A DNA stretch of 64,000 nt from positions 48,913-112,912 of the forward strand of contig NZ_MCGG01000055.1 of NCBI RefSeq assembly GCF_001746755.1, read 5' to 3'. The notes under the pieces are model-generated. The model saw nothing but the letters and a program-made list of their open reading frames with translations, was not told the DNA's origin and ran no database searches. This document shows, in pieces, positions 29,088 through 38,434 of the stretch. Both the position numbers and the translations under genes were made by a program. How positions within the stretch are numbered: position 1 is the first letter of the stretch; each line of letters begins with the position of its first letter. This stretch comes from Magnetovibrio blakemorei. GTDB lineage: Bacteria > Pseudomonadota > Alphaproteobacteria > Rhodospirillales > Magnetovibrionaceae.

Positions 29088-30695
29088 ATGGTTAATGATA
29101 ATACCCGTTCCGAATCATTTAAGGTGTTACGACCAGTGAATGCGCTTCGTGCCCGCAAGCCCAGGAATTGGCCCTCATTCTCCGGCAATGCCGAAGAAAG
29201 GGCATCGAGTGCGCTTTCGCGGCTTGAAGATATGTCGCGCCTCGTTTCCGAAGTGATTTGGGAGATCGATAAGGCTGGCGCGCTGGTGTTCGTGTCCAAA
29301 CGCTGTACCGAAGTTTTCAATCTTTTACCGCAACAAATGATCGGTAAAAAGCTGACCGATTTTGGCACCTTTTACGGTTCGGACGACGCTGAAAAAGAAC
29401 CCGATTGGTCTCTCCCCTTTCGTGATCACCTGTTCAAGATTGAAAATAAAGACGGCTCTGTGCGGTCCTACATGTTTAATGGCTTGCCGCATTTTGACAA
29501 AGATACATGGCAGCTCATGGGCGTTTACGGCACCGCTGAGGACATCAGCGAAAAGCTGGAGGCGAACAAGCAACTGCGCATGCTGTCGGAAATTATCGAA
29601 CAAAACCCCTCCATGGTTTTTGTCACCGATTTGACCGGCACCATTGAGTACGTCAACACCATGTTCACGACCATGACGGGCTACACCAAAGAAGAAACGA
29701 TTGGGCAAACTCCACGCATATTGCAATCGGGCCTTACACCGAAAGCGGTCTATGAAGACATGTGGGCGGCCATCTTGTCCGGACAAAAGTGGCAAGGTGA
29801 GATTCAAAACAAGCATAAAGACGGCAGGGTTTTTTGGGCCAACTTAACCGTCAATCCAATTGCGTTGTCTTCGAAGACGATCAATCATTTTGTGGCCGTG
29901 CACGAAGACATCACGGAACGTAAACTGGCCGAAGAGCGCCTCACGTTGGCGAAAGAGCAGGCGGAAATTGCGTCCAAGGCAAAGTCCGAGATTCTCGCCA
30001 ACACCAGTCACGAGTTGCGCACCCCCTTGAACGCCATCATCGGGTTTTCCAGTTCGATCAAAAACGGCATTTTTGGTCCTCTCAACAATCCGGCGTACGA
30101 CGATTACATTGATATCATCAAGGAATCGGGCGAGCATCTGCTGTCATTGATCAACGACATCTTGGACGTCGCCTCCCTGGAAGCCTCACAGATCCATTTG
30201 TACACCGACACCTTCAAATTGATCGACGTTTTGGAATCTTCTTTGCGTTTGGTCTTGCCGCGCGCCCAACAAGCGGATATCACCATCACCTATCCGAATA
30301 TCGACAAAAATCTTTATCTGTGCGCCGATGAACGGCGCATCAAACAAGTTTTCATAAATCTGTTGTCCAACGCCGTGAAATTCACCGCCAAAGGTGGATC
30401 AATCGTCATTTCTGCGACCTTAGAACAAGACGGCGGTTTAACCATCGCCGTGACCGACACTGGCATCGGCATGGATGAAGCCGACATCACCAAAGCCATG
30501 ACCCAGTTCGGCCAAGTGGAAAGCGACCACACGCGCAAATATCACGGCAACGGCTTAGGACTGCCGCTAACCCAAGGGTTGGTGGAACTGCATGGCGGCA
30601 CCCTGCACATTGACAGCCAAAAGGGCACAGGGACGACGGTGAGTGTGCAACTGCCCAAGGCCTGCGTCGCCGAATTCGCAGGACTTGAAATTTAA
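29088..30695 (+). CDS. Soluble PAS histidine kinase
   Basis: This 535-residue kinase lacks membrane segments and so is probably cytosolic. It has two PAS domains: the first at about 45-155, the second at about 160-285 with a PAC end (HFVAVHEDITERKLAEE). A HisKA domain follows with the phospho-acceptor in [16 protein letters not shown] (~residue 310), then HATPase_c with N box NLLSNAVKFTA, G1 DTGIGMD and G2 GNGLGLPL. No response regulator is adjacent. It is a close architectural relative of the next gene, suggesting duplication. Confidence 0.92.
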   Translation: MVNDNTRSESFKVLRPVNALRARKPRNWPSFSGNAEERASSALSRLEDMSRLVSEVIWEIDKAGALVFVSKRCTEVFNLLPQQMIGKKLTDFGTFYGSDDAEKEPDWSLPFRDHLFKIENKDGSVRSYMFNGLPHFDKDTWQLMGVYGTAEDISEKLEANKQLRMLSEIIEQNPSMVFVTDLTGTIEYVNTMFTTMTGYTKEETIGQTPRILQSGLTPKAVYEDMWAAILSGQKWQGEIQNKHKDGRVFWANLTVNPIALSSKTINHFVAVHEDITERKLAEERLTLAKEQAEIASKAKSEILANTSHELRTPLNAIIGFSSSIKNGIFGPLNNPAYDDYIDIIKESGEHLLSLINDILDVASLEASQIHLYTDTFKLIDVLESSLRLVLPRAQQADITITYPNIDKNLYLCADERRIKQVFINLLSNAVKFTAKGGSIVISATLEQDGGLTIAVTDTGIGMDEADITKAMTQFGQVESDHTRKYHGNGLGLPLTQGLVELHGGTLHIDSQKGTGTTVSVQLPKACVAEFAGLEI

Positions 30696-30826
30696 TCATA
30701 ATCTCAAGGGATGAGCAGAATGCAAATGGATGCGCATACATATGTGTTGCACCCACCGCTCAGTTCGAGGACAATCCTAGATGAACGTGGGGGCGTTCAG
30801 AAAACAAAATAGGCGTTAGTGTTCAT

Positions 30827-32332
30827 ATGGTTGATCTTGCTGCCCCCGCACAGCGACCCCACCCCACCAGATCTGCCCGCGTACAATATTGGCCCGGAAC
30901 ACCCATTCCTGTTGTGGCCGTCCTGATTGTCATCGCAGCCAGTGTCTTAACGTTTGACTTAATCATGCCGCTTGGTGTGGCGGGTGGTGTTCCTTATATC
31001 GCGTTGGTGCTCGCGGGGTATTGGCTCAATGATCGTCGCCACATTTACACCTTGGCCGTCATCGGCTCCGTGCTCACGATGGTGGGCTACCTCGGATCAC
31101 CGGACGGGGGCATTCCTTGGGTGGTTTTGACCAACCGCGCCCTTGCGCTGTTTGCCATTTGGACCGCAGCCTTTTTGACCTATTCTTACAAAAAAGCCGA
31201 ACGCCGCGAGCGCATCCTGTCCCATGCCGTTGAACAAAGCGGCGACTTGGTGTTTATCACCGATCTCAAGGGCGACATTATCTATACCAACACACAATTC
31301 ACGGCTGTTACGGGATACGAACAATCCGAAGTGCTTGGCAAAAACCCTCGTTTTCTCAAATCAGGGCACACGCCTTCCGAAACCTATAAACATTTGTGGG
31401 AAAATTTGCTGGCTGGGAAATCTTGGCGCGGTGAAATTCAGGACCGCTGTAAGGATGGCAGCTTGTATTGGGCCGCGGCCCGCGTCACCCCCATCCGCGA
31501 CAGAGATGGTCAAATCACCCATTTCCTCGCCATGCACGAAGACATCACCGCACGCAAAACCGAACATCAACAGCTCATCACCGCCCGTGTAGAAGCGGAA
31601 ATGGCCAACCGCACCAAATCTGAATTTTTGGCCAACATGAGCCACGAATTACGTACCCCACTCAATGCCATCATCGGTTTTTCCAATTTGTTGAAGAACA
31701 AAACCGTCAGCGGCATTTTGGGGAATAAGCAACTGGAATACGTCAACGACATTCATGAATCAGGCGAACATCTTCTGGAACTCATCAATGACGTTTTGGA
31801 CGTGTCCGTGATTGAAGCCCAAAGCCTCAATCTCCAAGAAGAGCTCATCGACCCCATCAAAGCCGCCAGGGCCGCTTTGCGCATTGTTGCCGGGCGCATT
31901 GATGACGGACAGTTGAACCTGGTGGAAAGCCTCGACGTGCCTGACGTTGAAATTTACCTCGACGAAAGGCGCTTTAAACAAATTTTGCTCAACCTGCTGG
32001 CCAACGCCGTCAAGTTCACCCCCGAAGGCGGACGTGTGGAACTCTTAGCCAAATACCAACCGGGCGATAAGCTTTGTTTTAGCATCAAGGATACAGGCAT
32101 CGGCATGGATGCCGATGAATTGGCAAAGGCGCTCACCAAATTCGGCCAGGTTGATAGCAGCCTCGCGCGGCGCTATGAAGGCACCGGGTTGGGTCTGACG
32201 TTGGCCACCGGACTTGCCGAAGCCTTGGGCGGAAGCCTGAAACTCACCAGCGAAAAAGGCGTCGGCACAACGGCCACGCTGACGTTTTCTGCCAAACGCA
32301 TCGCACACCGCCCTGATCAAACTTCACATTAA
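30827..32332 (+). CDS. Membrane-bound PAS histidine kinase
   Basis: The 501-residue kinase has an N-terminal membrane region of about four helices (residues 25-125), including [27 protein letters not shown] domain follows (~135-250; [32 protein letters not shown]), then HisKA with [20 protein letters not shown] and HATPase_c with [21 protein letters not shown] and GTGLGLTL. Its C-terminal half is strongly similar to the upstream kinase. It converges on the RND gene, leaving 7 bp. Neither kinase has a cognate regulator beside it. Confidence 0.92.
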   Translation: MVDLAAPAQRPHPTRSARVQYWPGTPIPVVAVLIVIAASVLTFDLIMPLGVAGGVPYIALVLAGYWLNDRRHIYTLAVIGSVLTMVGYLGSPDGGIPWVVLTNRALALFAIWTAAFLTYSYKKAERRERILSHAVEQSGDLVFITDLKGDIIYTNTQFTAVTGYEQSEVLGKNPRFLKSGHTPSETYKHLWENLLAGKSWRGEIQDRCKDGSLYWAAARVTPIRDRDGQITHFLAMHEDITARKTEHQQLITARVEAEMANRTKSEFLANMSHELRTPLNAIIGFSNLLKNKTVSGILGNKQLEYVNDIHESGEHLLELINDVLDVSVIEAQSLNLQEELIDPIKAARAALRIVAGRIDDGQLNLVESLDVPDVEIYLDERRFKQILLNLLANAVKFTPEGGRVELLAKYQPGDKLCFSIKDTGIGMDADELAKALTKFGQVDSSLARRYEGTGLGLTLATGLAEALGGSLKLTSEKGVGTTATLTFSAKRIAHRPDQTSH

Positions 32333-32339
32333 GTCTCGG

Positions 32340-35300
32340 CTAAGCTGGGGTGATCTTTCGCGCCTGCCACCACGTGGCAACATTCGCCCGCAGCATCAAC
32401 ATTGCGGGGGTTAAAATCAACGTCAAGATCGTCGCAAATCCCAATCCAAAAACGATGGAAATGGAAAGCTGCACCCACATCTGATTTGCCGGCGCGTCGA
32501 TGACAATGGTTCGACCGATGAAATCGATGCCGATGTTCATGGCCATGGGCAACAACCCCAGCATGGTCGTCACCGTGGTCAGCAAAACCGGACGCAGCCG
32601 CTGCGCACCCGTTTGCATAATGGCTTCGCGGGTATTAGAGGTGGTCTGCTTCAAACGATCAAAGGTATCGATCAGAACAATGTTGTTGTTCACAACAATG
32701 CCCGCCAGCGCAATCACACCAATCCCCCCCATCACAATGCCGAACGGTTGCCCGGTGATCAGCAGGCCGATAAATACGCCAATGGTGGACATCACCACGG
32801 CAGACAAAATCAACAAGCTGGAATAAAAACTGTTGAATTGAGTGACCAAGATAATCGCGATGAGAAACAGCGCCACCCCAAACGCCTTCACCAAAAAAGC
32901 TTTGGCCTTATCTTGTTCTTCGTCTTCCCCCTTAAAGCGGATGGAAATGCGGGGATCTAAATCGGCGGCGGCAATATAGGCCTGAATGCCTTTCACCACC
33001 GCATCCGCCAACACCCCTTCCACCACATCGGCTTTTACCGTCACCACGCGTTTCACGTCGGTGCGGCTGATGGTGCCAATTTTGGCCTGTGGTTCCATGG
33101 TGACGAAGTTGGCGATCGGCACTTGTCCCGCTGGCGTTTGAACCCGCAAATTTCTCAGCTGATCCAAATTGCGATACGATTTTGGAAAGCGCGCGCGAAT
33201 GTCTAACTCTTCATCTGTATCCGTGGGTCTGTATGTCCCCAGTTTAATCCCCGACGTGGCCAAGCGAACGGTGCTGCCGATCGACGACACATTGGCCCCA
33301 AACTTAGACGCTTGGGCGCGATCGACATCAAACACCCAGTCGATGCCGGGCAATGGCAGGGTATCTTCGATGTCTTTCAAATTTGCATTTTTGCTCAACT
33401 CGGCAACGATGTGCCAGGCTGTCGGTTCCAGCAGTTCGGGATAGCGCGATGAAATTTCGATCTGTACCGGCTTACCCACCGGCGGACCACCTTCACGCTT
33501 CGCCATGTTCACGATGACGCCGGCAATGGGTCGCGTGCGTTTGCGGATTTCATCCAAAATCTGATCGGCCTTGGGGCGCTTGTCCCAATCGTCAAATTCC
33601 AAAAACACCGTACCGACAATATCTTCTGCCGCTTCGCCGGTGGGGTTGGAGCGGGTCCGGGTGTAGACCGTTTCGATGCCCCCGACTTGCAATATTTCCA
33701 TCTCGATTTCGCGCATCAAGGCGTCGCGTTCCCAAATCGATAAATTCCCCCGCGCCCGAACCTGAACCTGAGCGGTGCTGGGTTCGGTTTTGGGAAAAAA
33801 CTCAATCCCATTTCCAAACAACCCATAGATCAGCAACACACCAACCAGAGTGGCAAACGCCGCCAGCGAAACCCATACCGGGTGTTTCAGGGCTTTATCC
33901 AACATGTTGAGATAGGTCTGGGTTATCACGCCAAGATGCTCGGCATCGCCGACCTTGAGGACTTGAGCGCCTTGGGGATTAACCGTGTTGGCTTTGCCAA
34001 TGTACGCCCCCAATGCCGGAACGAACACCAACGCCATCAACAGCGATGCCGACAAGGTGGCAATCAGCGTGATCGGCAGGTACTTCATAAACTCCCCCAC
34101 CACACCGGGCCAAAACAACAACGGTAAGAACGCTGCCAGCGTGGTCAAGGTGGCGGCGATGATCGGCCCTGCCATCCTTTTGGCCGCAAGCGCATATGCT
34201 TTTTTACGGTGTAAGCCCTCAGACATTTTTCGATCAGCGTATTCGGTCACCACAATAGCGCCATCCACCAACATGCCGACGGCCAACACCAGACCAAACA
34301 GAACCACGATGTTCATGGTCATACCCATGGCGTTCAGCACCAACACGCCGGTCAAGAACGAACCCGGTATAGCCACGCCCACCAATCCGGCAGAGCGCAA
34401 TCCCAACGCAGCCACGACCACGATCATGACCAACAGCACCGCACTGATGACCGAGTTTTCCAGGGTAGAAAGGCGCTCTTTGATATCTGTCGACTTGTCT
34501 TGAGCATAGGTGACGTTAACGGCGTTTTTTAAACCATCGGGCCAAGACGCACGCTCATTCTCGACCAGCGCACGCACCTTGGACACGGTTTCAATCAGGT
34601 TCTCACCTGAGCGTTTGGAGATTTCCAACGTCACCGCACGAGCACCGTTGATACGGGCAAAGCTGGACGGGTCCTTGAACGCGCGTCGCACTTCACCGAT
34701 ATCGCCCAAGCGCACCACCGCATCGCCATCAACGGTGACCGGCAAAGCCATGATATCGCGAACGTCCTTCAGCAGCCCCGGAACCTTGAGGGTAAAACTA
34801 CCCCGTCCCGTATCTTGAGCGCCTGCCGCCACCAATTTATTGGAGCTTTTCACATTGGCGATCGCGGTGTCGGGGCTAAGGCCGTAGCTCTCAACCTTGA
34901 CCGGGTCGATGAGGATTTCCACCATCTCGTCCCGAGTGCCCGTCAGTTGCGCTTTCAAAACCGGGGTTAAACCTTCCAGTTCGTCTTTTAAGTCGCGCCC
35001 CAATTGAAGCAAGGCCCGTTCCGGCACGTCGCCCGACAAGCTCACGACCACAATCGGGAACTCTGAAAAATTGATTTCTTCGATGACGGGGTCTTCGCTG
35101 TCCGCTGGCAGATCGGGTTTGGCGTCATCGACTTTTTCGCGCACATCCGAAAGGGCTTGCTTAACGTCGAACCCGGCTTCAAATTCCAACACGATGTTGG
35201 CTCCGCCCTCGTAGCCCTTGGCACGCATTTCTTTGAGCCCTTCGACCGAGCGCAGTTCCAATTCCAAGGGACGGATGATCAGGCTTTCACTGTCTTCAGG

Positions 35301-35468
35301 CGAAATGCCTTCGTGGACAACGCGCACAATGACCAGCGGGATATTGATATCGGGCTCCGCTTCTTTGGGGATTTCAACATAAGCAACGCTGCCCGCAATC
35401 AGCAACAGCAATAACGTTGATATGGTGGTGCGGGCGTGATGAAACGCCAGGTCGATAATGCCCTGCAT
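32340..35468 (-). CDS. RND-family efflux transporter permease
   Basis: This 1042-residue inner-membrane protein is an AcrB-type (HAE1) RND permease, a proton-driven exporter that acts with the adaptor encoded just upstream and an outer-membrane channel. It has the usual TM1, a large periplasmic loop, TM2-6, a second loop and TM7-12. TM4 contains the proton-relay aspartate in AVGMLVDGAIVV. The segment VVSLSGDVPERALLQLGRDL belongs to the porter domain. It starts 4 bp after the adaptor stop, so they form one operon. No outer-membrane factor gene is in the window. Substrate cannot be inferred. Confidence 0.93.
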   Translation of the reverse strand: MQGIIDLAFHHARTTISTLLLLLIAGSVAYVEIPKEAEPDINIPLVIVRVVHEGISPEDSESLIIRPLELELRSVEGLKEMRAKGYEGGANIVLEFEAGFDVKQALSDVREKVDDAKPDLPADSEDPVIEEINFSEFPIVVVSLSGDVPERALLQLGRDLKDELEGLTPVLKAQLTGTRDEMVEILIDPVKVESYGLSPDTAIANVKSSNKLVAAGAQDTGRGSFTLKVPGLLKDVRDIMALPVTVDGDAVVRLGDIGEVRRAFKDPSSFARINGARAVTLEISKRSGENLIETVSKVRALVENERASWPDGLKNAVNVTYAQDKSTDIKERLSTLENSVISAVLLVMIVVVAALGLRSAGLVGVAIPGSFLTGVLVLNAMGMTMNIVVLFGLVLAVGMLVDGAIVVTEYADRKMSEGLHRKKAYALAAKRMAGPIIAATLTTLAAFLPLLFWPGVVGEFMKYLPITLIATLSASLLMALVFVPALGAYIGKANTVNPQGAQVLKVGDAEHLGVITQTYLNMLDKALKHPVWVSLAAFATLVGVLLIYGLFGNGIEFFPKTEPSTAQVQVRARGNLSIWERDALMREIEMEILQVGGIETVYTRTRSNPTGEAAEDIVGTVFLEFDDWDKRPKADQILDEIRKRTRPIAGVIVNMAKREGGPPVGKPVQIEISSRYPELLEPTAWHIVAELSKNANLKDIEDTLPLPGIDWVFDVDRAQASKFGANVSSIGSTVRLATSGIKLGTYRPTDTDEELDIRARFPKSYRNLDQLRNLRVQTPAGQVPIANFVTMEPQAKIGTISRTDVKRVVTVKADVVEGVLADAVVKGIQAYIAAADLDPRISIRFKGEDEEQDKAKAFLVKAFGVALFLIAIILVTQFNSFYSSLLILSAVVMSTIGVFIGLLITGQPFGIVMGGIGVIALAGIVVNNNIVLIDTFDRLKQTTSNTREAIMQTGAQRLRPVLLTTVTTMLGLLPMAMNIGIDFIGRTIVIDAPANQMWVQLSISIVFGLGFATILTLILTPAMLMLRANVATWWQARKITPA

Positions 35469-35471
35469 GGC

Positions 35472-36611
35472 TTAGTTTCCTTCGCCATTGAGGACGCTGT
35501 TGGGGGCGGCGTTAACGTCGCTCATGGTTTTCAATTCCCCCTCAACAACGCTGACGCTTTGACCCGGCGTGACGAATTCTTGCCCAACGGTGATGATGCG
35601 CGCCTCATGGGGCAGTCCCGTCAGCCAGATGCCGTCCTCTGTATCGGAAACCATTTCGACGGGGTGAAATTCCACGACGTTATCCCCATTCACCGTTTTG
35701 ACACCGACCGCCCCAACGTCGTTCAAGGTCAACAGGGCTGGTGATATGTTGTGCGCGACCACCTGGTGCATGGGCAGGTGCAGTTCCGCCGTCATGCCTT
35801 CCGACACCGACTGATCGGGCACGGGTATGGTGACTTCGACGCTAAAAGTACGCGTTAAGGCGTTGGACGATTTGGCGATAAAGCTGACGGCCCCCTCCAG
35901 GACCCGTTGGTCCGGCAAACGCACGTGGGCCGCGCCGCCCAACTCGATGGCATGGATGTCGCGTTCCGCCACCTCGCCGATGGCCAACATGGTGGTCAAA
36001 TCGATAACCCGTGCCACAATGGCTCCCTCTTTGTCGATATAATCTCCCGCTTTTAAGGGCAGTTCATCAACGATGCCGCTGAACGGAGCCGTAATGGTGG
36101 CATTTTTGAGATCTCGCTCGATCCCCGACACTTGCGCCCGTGCAGCTTCCAAGTCCGCTTTGGCTTGGGCCACGTTGAGTTGGGAGCCGTAACCGCCCTT
36201 GCTGAGTTTTTTGGTTGAATCGTACGCAATTTTCCGCTGTTCAAAACGCGCCCGCGCTTCGGCCAACAGCTCCGGTCGGTTTTCGGAATCGATTTTCACC
36301 AACACATCGCCTGCGTTGACTTGTGCGCCTTTTTCAATCGTGATTTCAGACACCCGGCCAGGCACTTCGGCTCGCACGGAGACAGCTTTGTCGGCTTCGA
36401 TACGACCCAAAACAGACAGGGTGCGAATATGGTCTTGGCTCACGACCGTGCTGACGCGCACGCGTGTCAGAGTCGCGTCTGCGGGGGCGTCTGCGGGAGC
36501 TTCACCCGTCACCGCTTGGGTGGCATCATCATTGAACACGCCAGACACCATCCACACCCCGGTCAGAAGGGCAATGGCTATGGCAATTTTATGTGATTTT
36601 TCAAGACGCAT
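35472..36611 (-). CDS. RND efflux periplasmic adaptor
   Basis: The ~379-residue membrane-fusion protein has one N-terminal anchor (IAIAIALLTGVWMVSGVF), a lipoyl-like domain (VSVRAEVPGRVSEITIEKGAQVNAGDVLVKID), a helical hairpin (RFEQRKIAYDSTKKLS ... QAKADLEAARAQVSGIERD), a second half-lipoyl segment (ITAPFSGIVDELPLKAGDYI) and beta-barrel domains. It links the inner-membrane permease to the outer-membrane channel. The ATG at 36611 has AGGA in front. padR precedes it and the permease follows on the same strand. Confidence 0.93.
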   Translation of the reverse strand: MRLEKSHKIAIAIALLTGVWMVSGVFNDDATQAVTGEAPADAPADATLTRVRVSTVVSQDHIRTLSVLGRIEADKAVSVRAEVPGRVSEITIEKGAQVNAGDVLVKIDSENRPELLAEARARFEQRKIAYDSTKKLSKGGYGSQLNVAQAKADLEAARAQVSGIERDLKNATITAPFSGIVDELPLKAGDYIDKEGAIVARVIDLTTMLAIGEVAERDIHAIELGGAAHVRLPDQRVLEGAVSFIAKSSNALTRTFSVEVTIPVPDQSVSEGMTAELHLPMHQVVAHNISPALLTLNDVGAVGVKTVNGDNVVEFHPVEMVSDTEDGIWLTGLPHEARIITVGQEFVTPGQSVSVVEGELKTMSDVNAAPNSVLNGEGN

Positions 36612-36674
36612 CGGTTTTTTCCTGGGCTTTGGCAGCACTCTAAAAGGTCGTCATATTGAACATGCGGCGAGAAC

Positions 36675-37259
36675 TCATTGGTCCTCCTCCCTCTGTTTAT
36701 CCAAGCATTCGCGCAGGGCTTCCATATCCCGCCAACCTTCCCCTTTGGGCGCGCTCAACAACGCTTCGCGGTTGCCGTCCATATACTTCAAAACACCTTC
36801 GGAAAAGGCCAAGCCGTATCCGCGAACAAATCGACGTCCGCGCGACACCCCCTCGTTATCCAAACTTTTAATCTTGTCGACAATGGTCCGGTGCAGTTCG
36901 GCATAGGCATCAAAAACATCTGCCAAATGATCGTCTTCCATTTGGTCGGCAAAAAACATCATGAAGAGCGTTTCGGATCGCACCCGATCCATTTCCGGGT
37001 TTTTTTTCAACGCGGCGCGAAAAGCCTCCAGTCCCATTGGAGAAATGGCATAGATTTTTTTATCGGGTCTGCCATCTTGCGCTTGAACCGTACACGTCAC
37101 GTCACCGCTTTTGAGCAGTTCGGCCAAGGCTGGATATATGGAGCCATAACTGGCTTGATAAAAGTACGCGAACCGCCCTTCTTCAAACATTTTACGGATT
37201 TCATAGCCGCTGGCATCGCCAAGGCTCAACACGCCCAGACACAAGGTCTTCACGTTCAT
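36675..37259 (-). CDS. PadR family transcriptional regulator
   Basis: PadR regulators are winged-helix repressors that often control efflux pumps. The 194-residue protein starts with the PadR core LCLGVLSLGDASGYEIRKMFE, then SYGSIYPALAELLKSGDVT and QDGRPDKKIYAISPMGLEAF. It ends in a long helical Vir_act_alpha_C-type dimerisation region. It heads the padR-adaptor-RND operon. A perfect palindrome about 90 bp upstream of its start is the likely operator, so autorepression of the whole operon is expected. Confidence 0.92.
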   Translation of the reverse strand: MNVKTLCLGVLSLGDASGYEIRKMFEEGRFAYFYQASYGSIYPALAELLKSGDVTCTVQAQDGRPDKKIYAISPMGLEAFRAALKKNPEMDRVRSETLFMMFFADQMEDDHLADVFDAYAELHRTIVDKIKSLDNEGVSRGRRFVRGYGLAFSEGVLKYMDGNREALLSAPKGEGWRDMEALRECLDKQREEDQ

Positions 37260-37624
37260 AACTCAAACTCCGCAGGTGCTGCAAACACACAAGAACACAG
37301 CCCCAAAAATGAAAAGGAGAGCGTGCCCAGACACTTCAATATATCAGCCATTCATATATCAGACCGATATATGAATAACAAGCTCAGTTCTGCTCATATC
37401 GGACCTAATGGACCAGATGGAGCCTGCATTTCGCCTGGTCGCGACTTCAAAAATTGACCTACGCATAAATGTTGGTTTTACAAACGAGATAAAAATTACA
37501 CCCACAACATCCATTTTTCCTAATATAATAGAATGAAACTAAACTGTTATGTCAGAGACCTGCATTCTAAAGTTTGCAGATAAAAAATTACCCCCTCATG
37601 ACATGAAATTGGAATGATACTTAA
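37260..37624. other. AT-rich intergenic region between divergent padR and LuxPQ-like operon
   Basis: This 365-bp stretch has no credible gene. The padR-proximal part holds the perfect palindrome described separately. The other part (about 37450-37620) is notably AT-rich, with long A/T runs, and probably contains the promoter of the binding-protein/kinase operon. I could not assign -35 and -10 boxes with confidence. Confidence 0.6.
37351..37375. promoter_or_regulatory. Palindromic operator candidate upstream of padR
   Basis: A perfect 10-bp inverted repeat (TTCATATATC at 37351-37360 and GATATATGAA at 37366-37375) is separated by five bases. Related partial copies lie either side (ATATATCAG at about 37339-37347, CTCATATCGG at about 37396-37405). 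The AT-rich dyad resembles PadR-type operators and sits in the padR promoter region. Binding is inference. Confidence 0.6.
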
Positions 37625-38434
37625 ATGTCTTTATTGTTAATCGTCAATTTCTGCCGACGCGCCCCTATCCTAACAAAGGGTGTGACGTTTGCGCTCTTGC
37701 TTTTGCTCAATGCTCATGAAGTTTCTGCCACAGATTTGATAAAAGTCGGCATCTATCGGTTCCCCCCATTTGTGGATTTTAATGCGCTCGGCGAACCCGA
37801 AGGCCTGTCGCTGGAGATGCTGAAACGCTTGAATGAGATTCAAGACGACTATCGGTTTGAACCGGTCGTCACATCACCCGGTGCCCGTTATGCGGACTTT
37901 TCAGCGGCACGGTTCGACATGATGATCTTTGAAAACATCAATTGGGGTTGGACACAGCGCAAGTTGCCAATCGTACAAACACCCGAATTCATGTCCGGAG
38001 GGGAACGCTACATCACTTTGGCCCAACCGGGCCGAACGCAAAACTATTTTGACGATTTATCCAACAAGACGATTGCCTGTATTGTCGGTTATCACTATGG
38101 CTTTGCCGGTTTTAAGGACGATCCCGGTTATCTGCGCGAAAAGTTTGGTGCCCGCTTGGTGCGCAGAGCCGATGAGCTTATCCTTGCCCTCTTATCCGGT
38201 CATGCCGACATAGCCGTCGTCACGGAAGCCCTGCTTTTCAAAAACTTTGCCGACACCCCTGGATTGAAGGGCAAAATTCTGGTTTCAGACCGTTACGACC
38301 AAGTGTATTCTCACCGTGTTGTTTTACGAAAGGGCATAGCCCTGAGCGTTGCGGATATGTCTGAGTTGATGGATCGCATGGTGACCGACCCCGCGTATTT
38401 GTCTTTAATCGAAAATTACAGGGGCGAACCATGA
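37625..38434 (+). CDS. Periplasmic amino-acid-type substrate-binding protein (SBP family 3)
   Basis: The 269-residue product has a signal peptide (about residues 1-36, ending HEVSATD) and a type-3 solute-binding domain: LIKVGIYRFPPFVDFNALGEP, then GLSLEMLKRLNEI, and later NKTIACIVGYHYGF and HADIAVVTE. No ABC transporter permease or ATPase is nearby. Instead it overlaps the next binding-protein gene (ATGA) and a sensor kinase follows, so it probably serves as a sensory ligand-binding protein. Ligand unknown. Confidence 0.85.
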   Translation: MSLLLIVNFCRRAPILTKGVTFALLLLLNAHEVSATDLIKVGIYRFPPFVDFNALGEPEGLSLEMLKRLNEIQDDYRFEPVVTSPGARYADFSAARFDMMIFENINWGWTQRKLPIVQTPEFMSGGERYITLAQPGRTQNYFDDLSNKTIACIVGYHYGFAGFKDDPGYLREKFGARLVRRADELILALLSGHADIAVVTEALLFKNFADTPGLKGKILVSDRYDQVYSHRVVLRKGIALSVADMSELMDRMVTDPAYLSLIENYRGEP

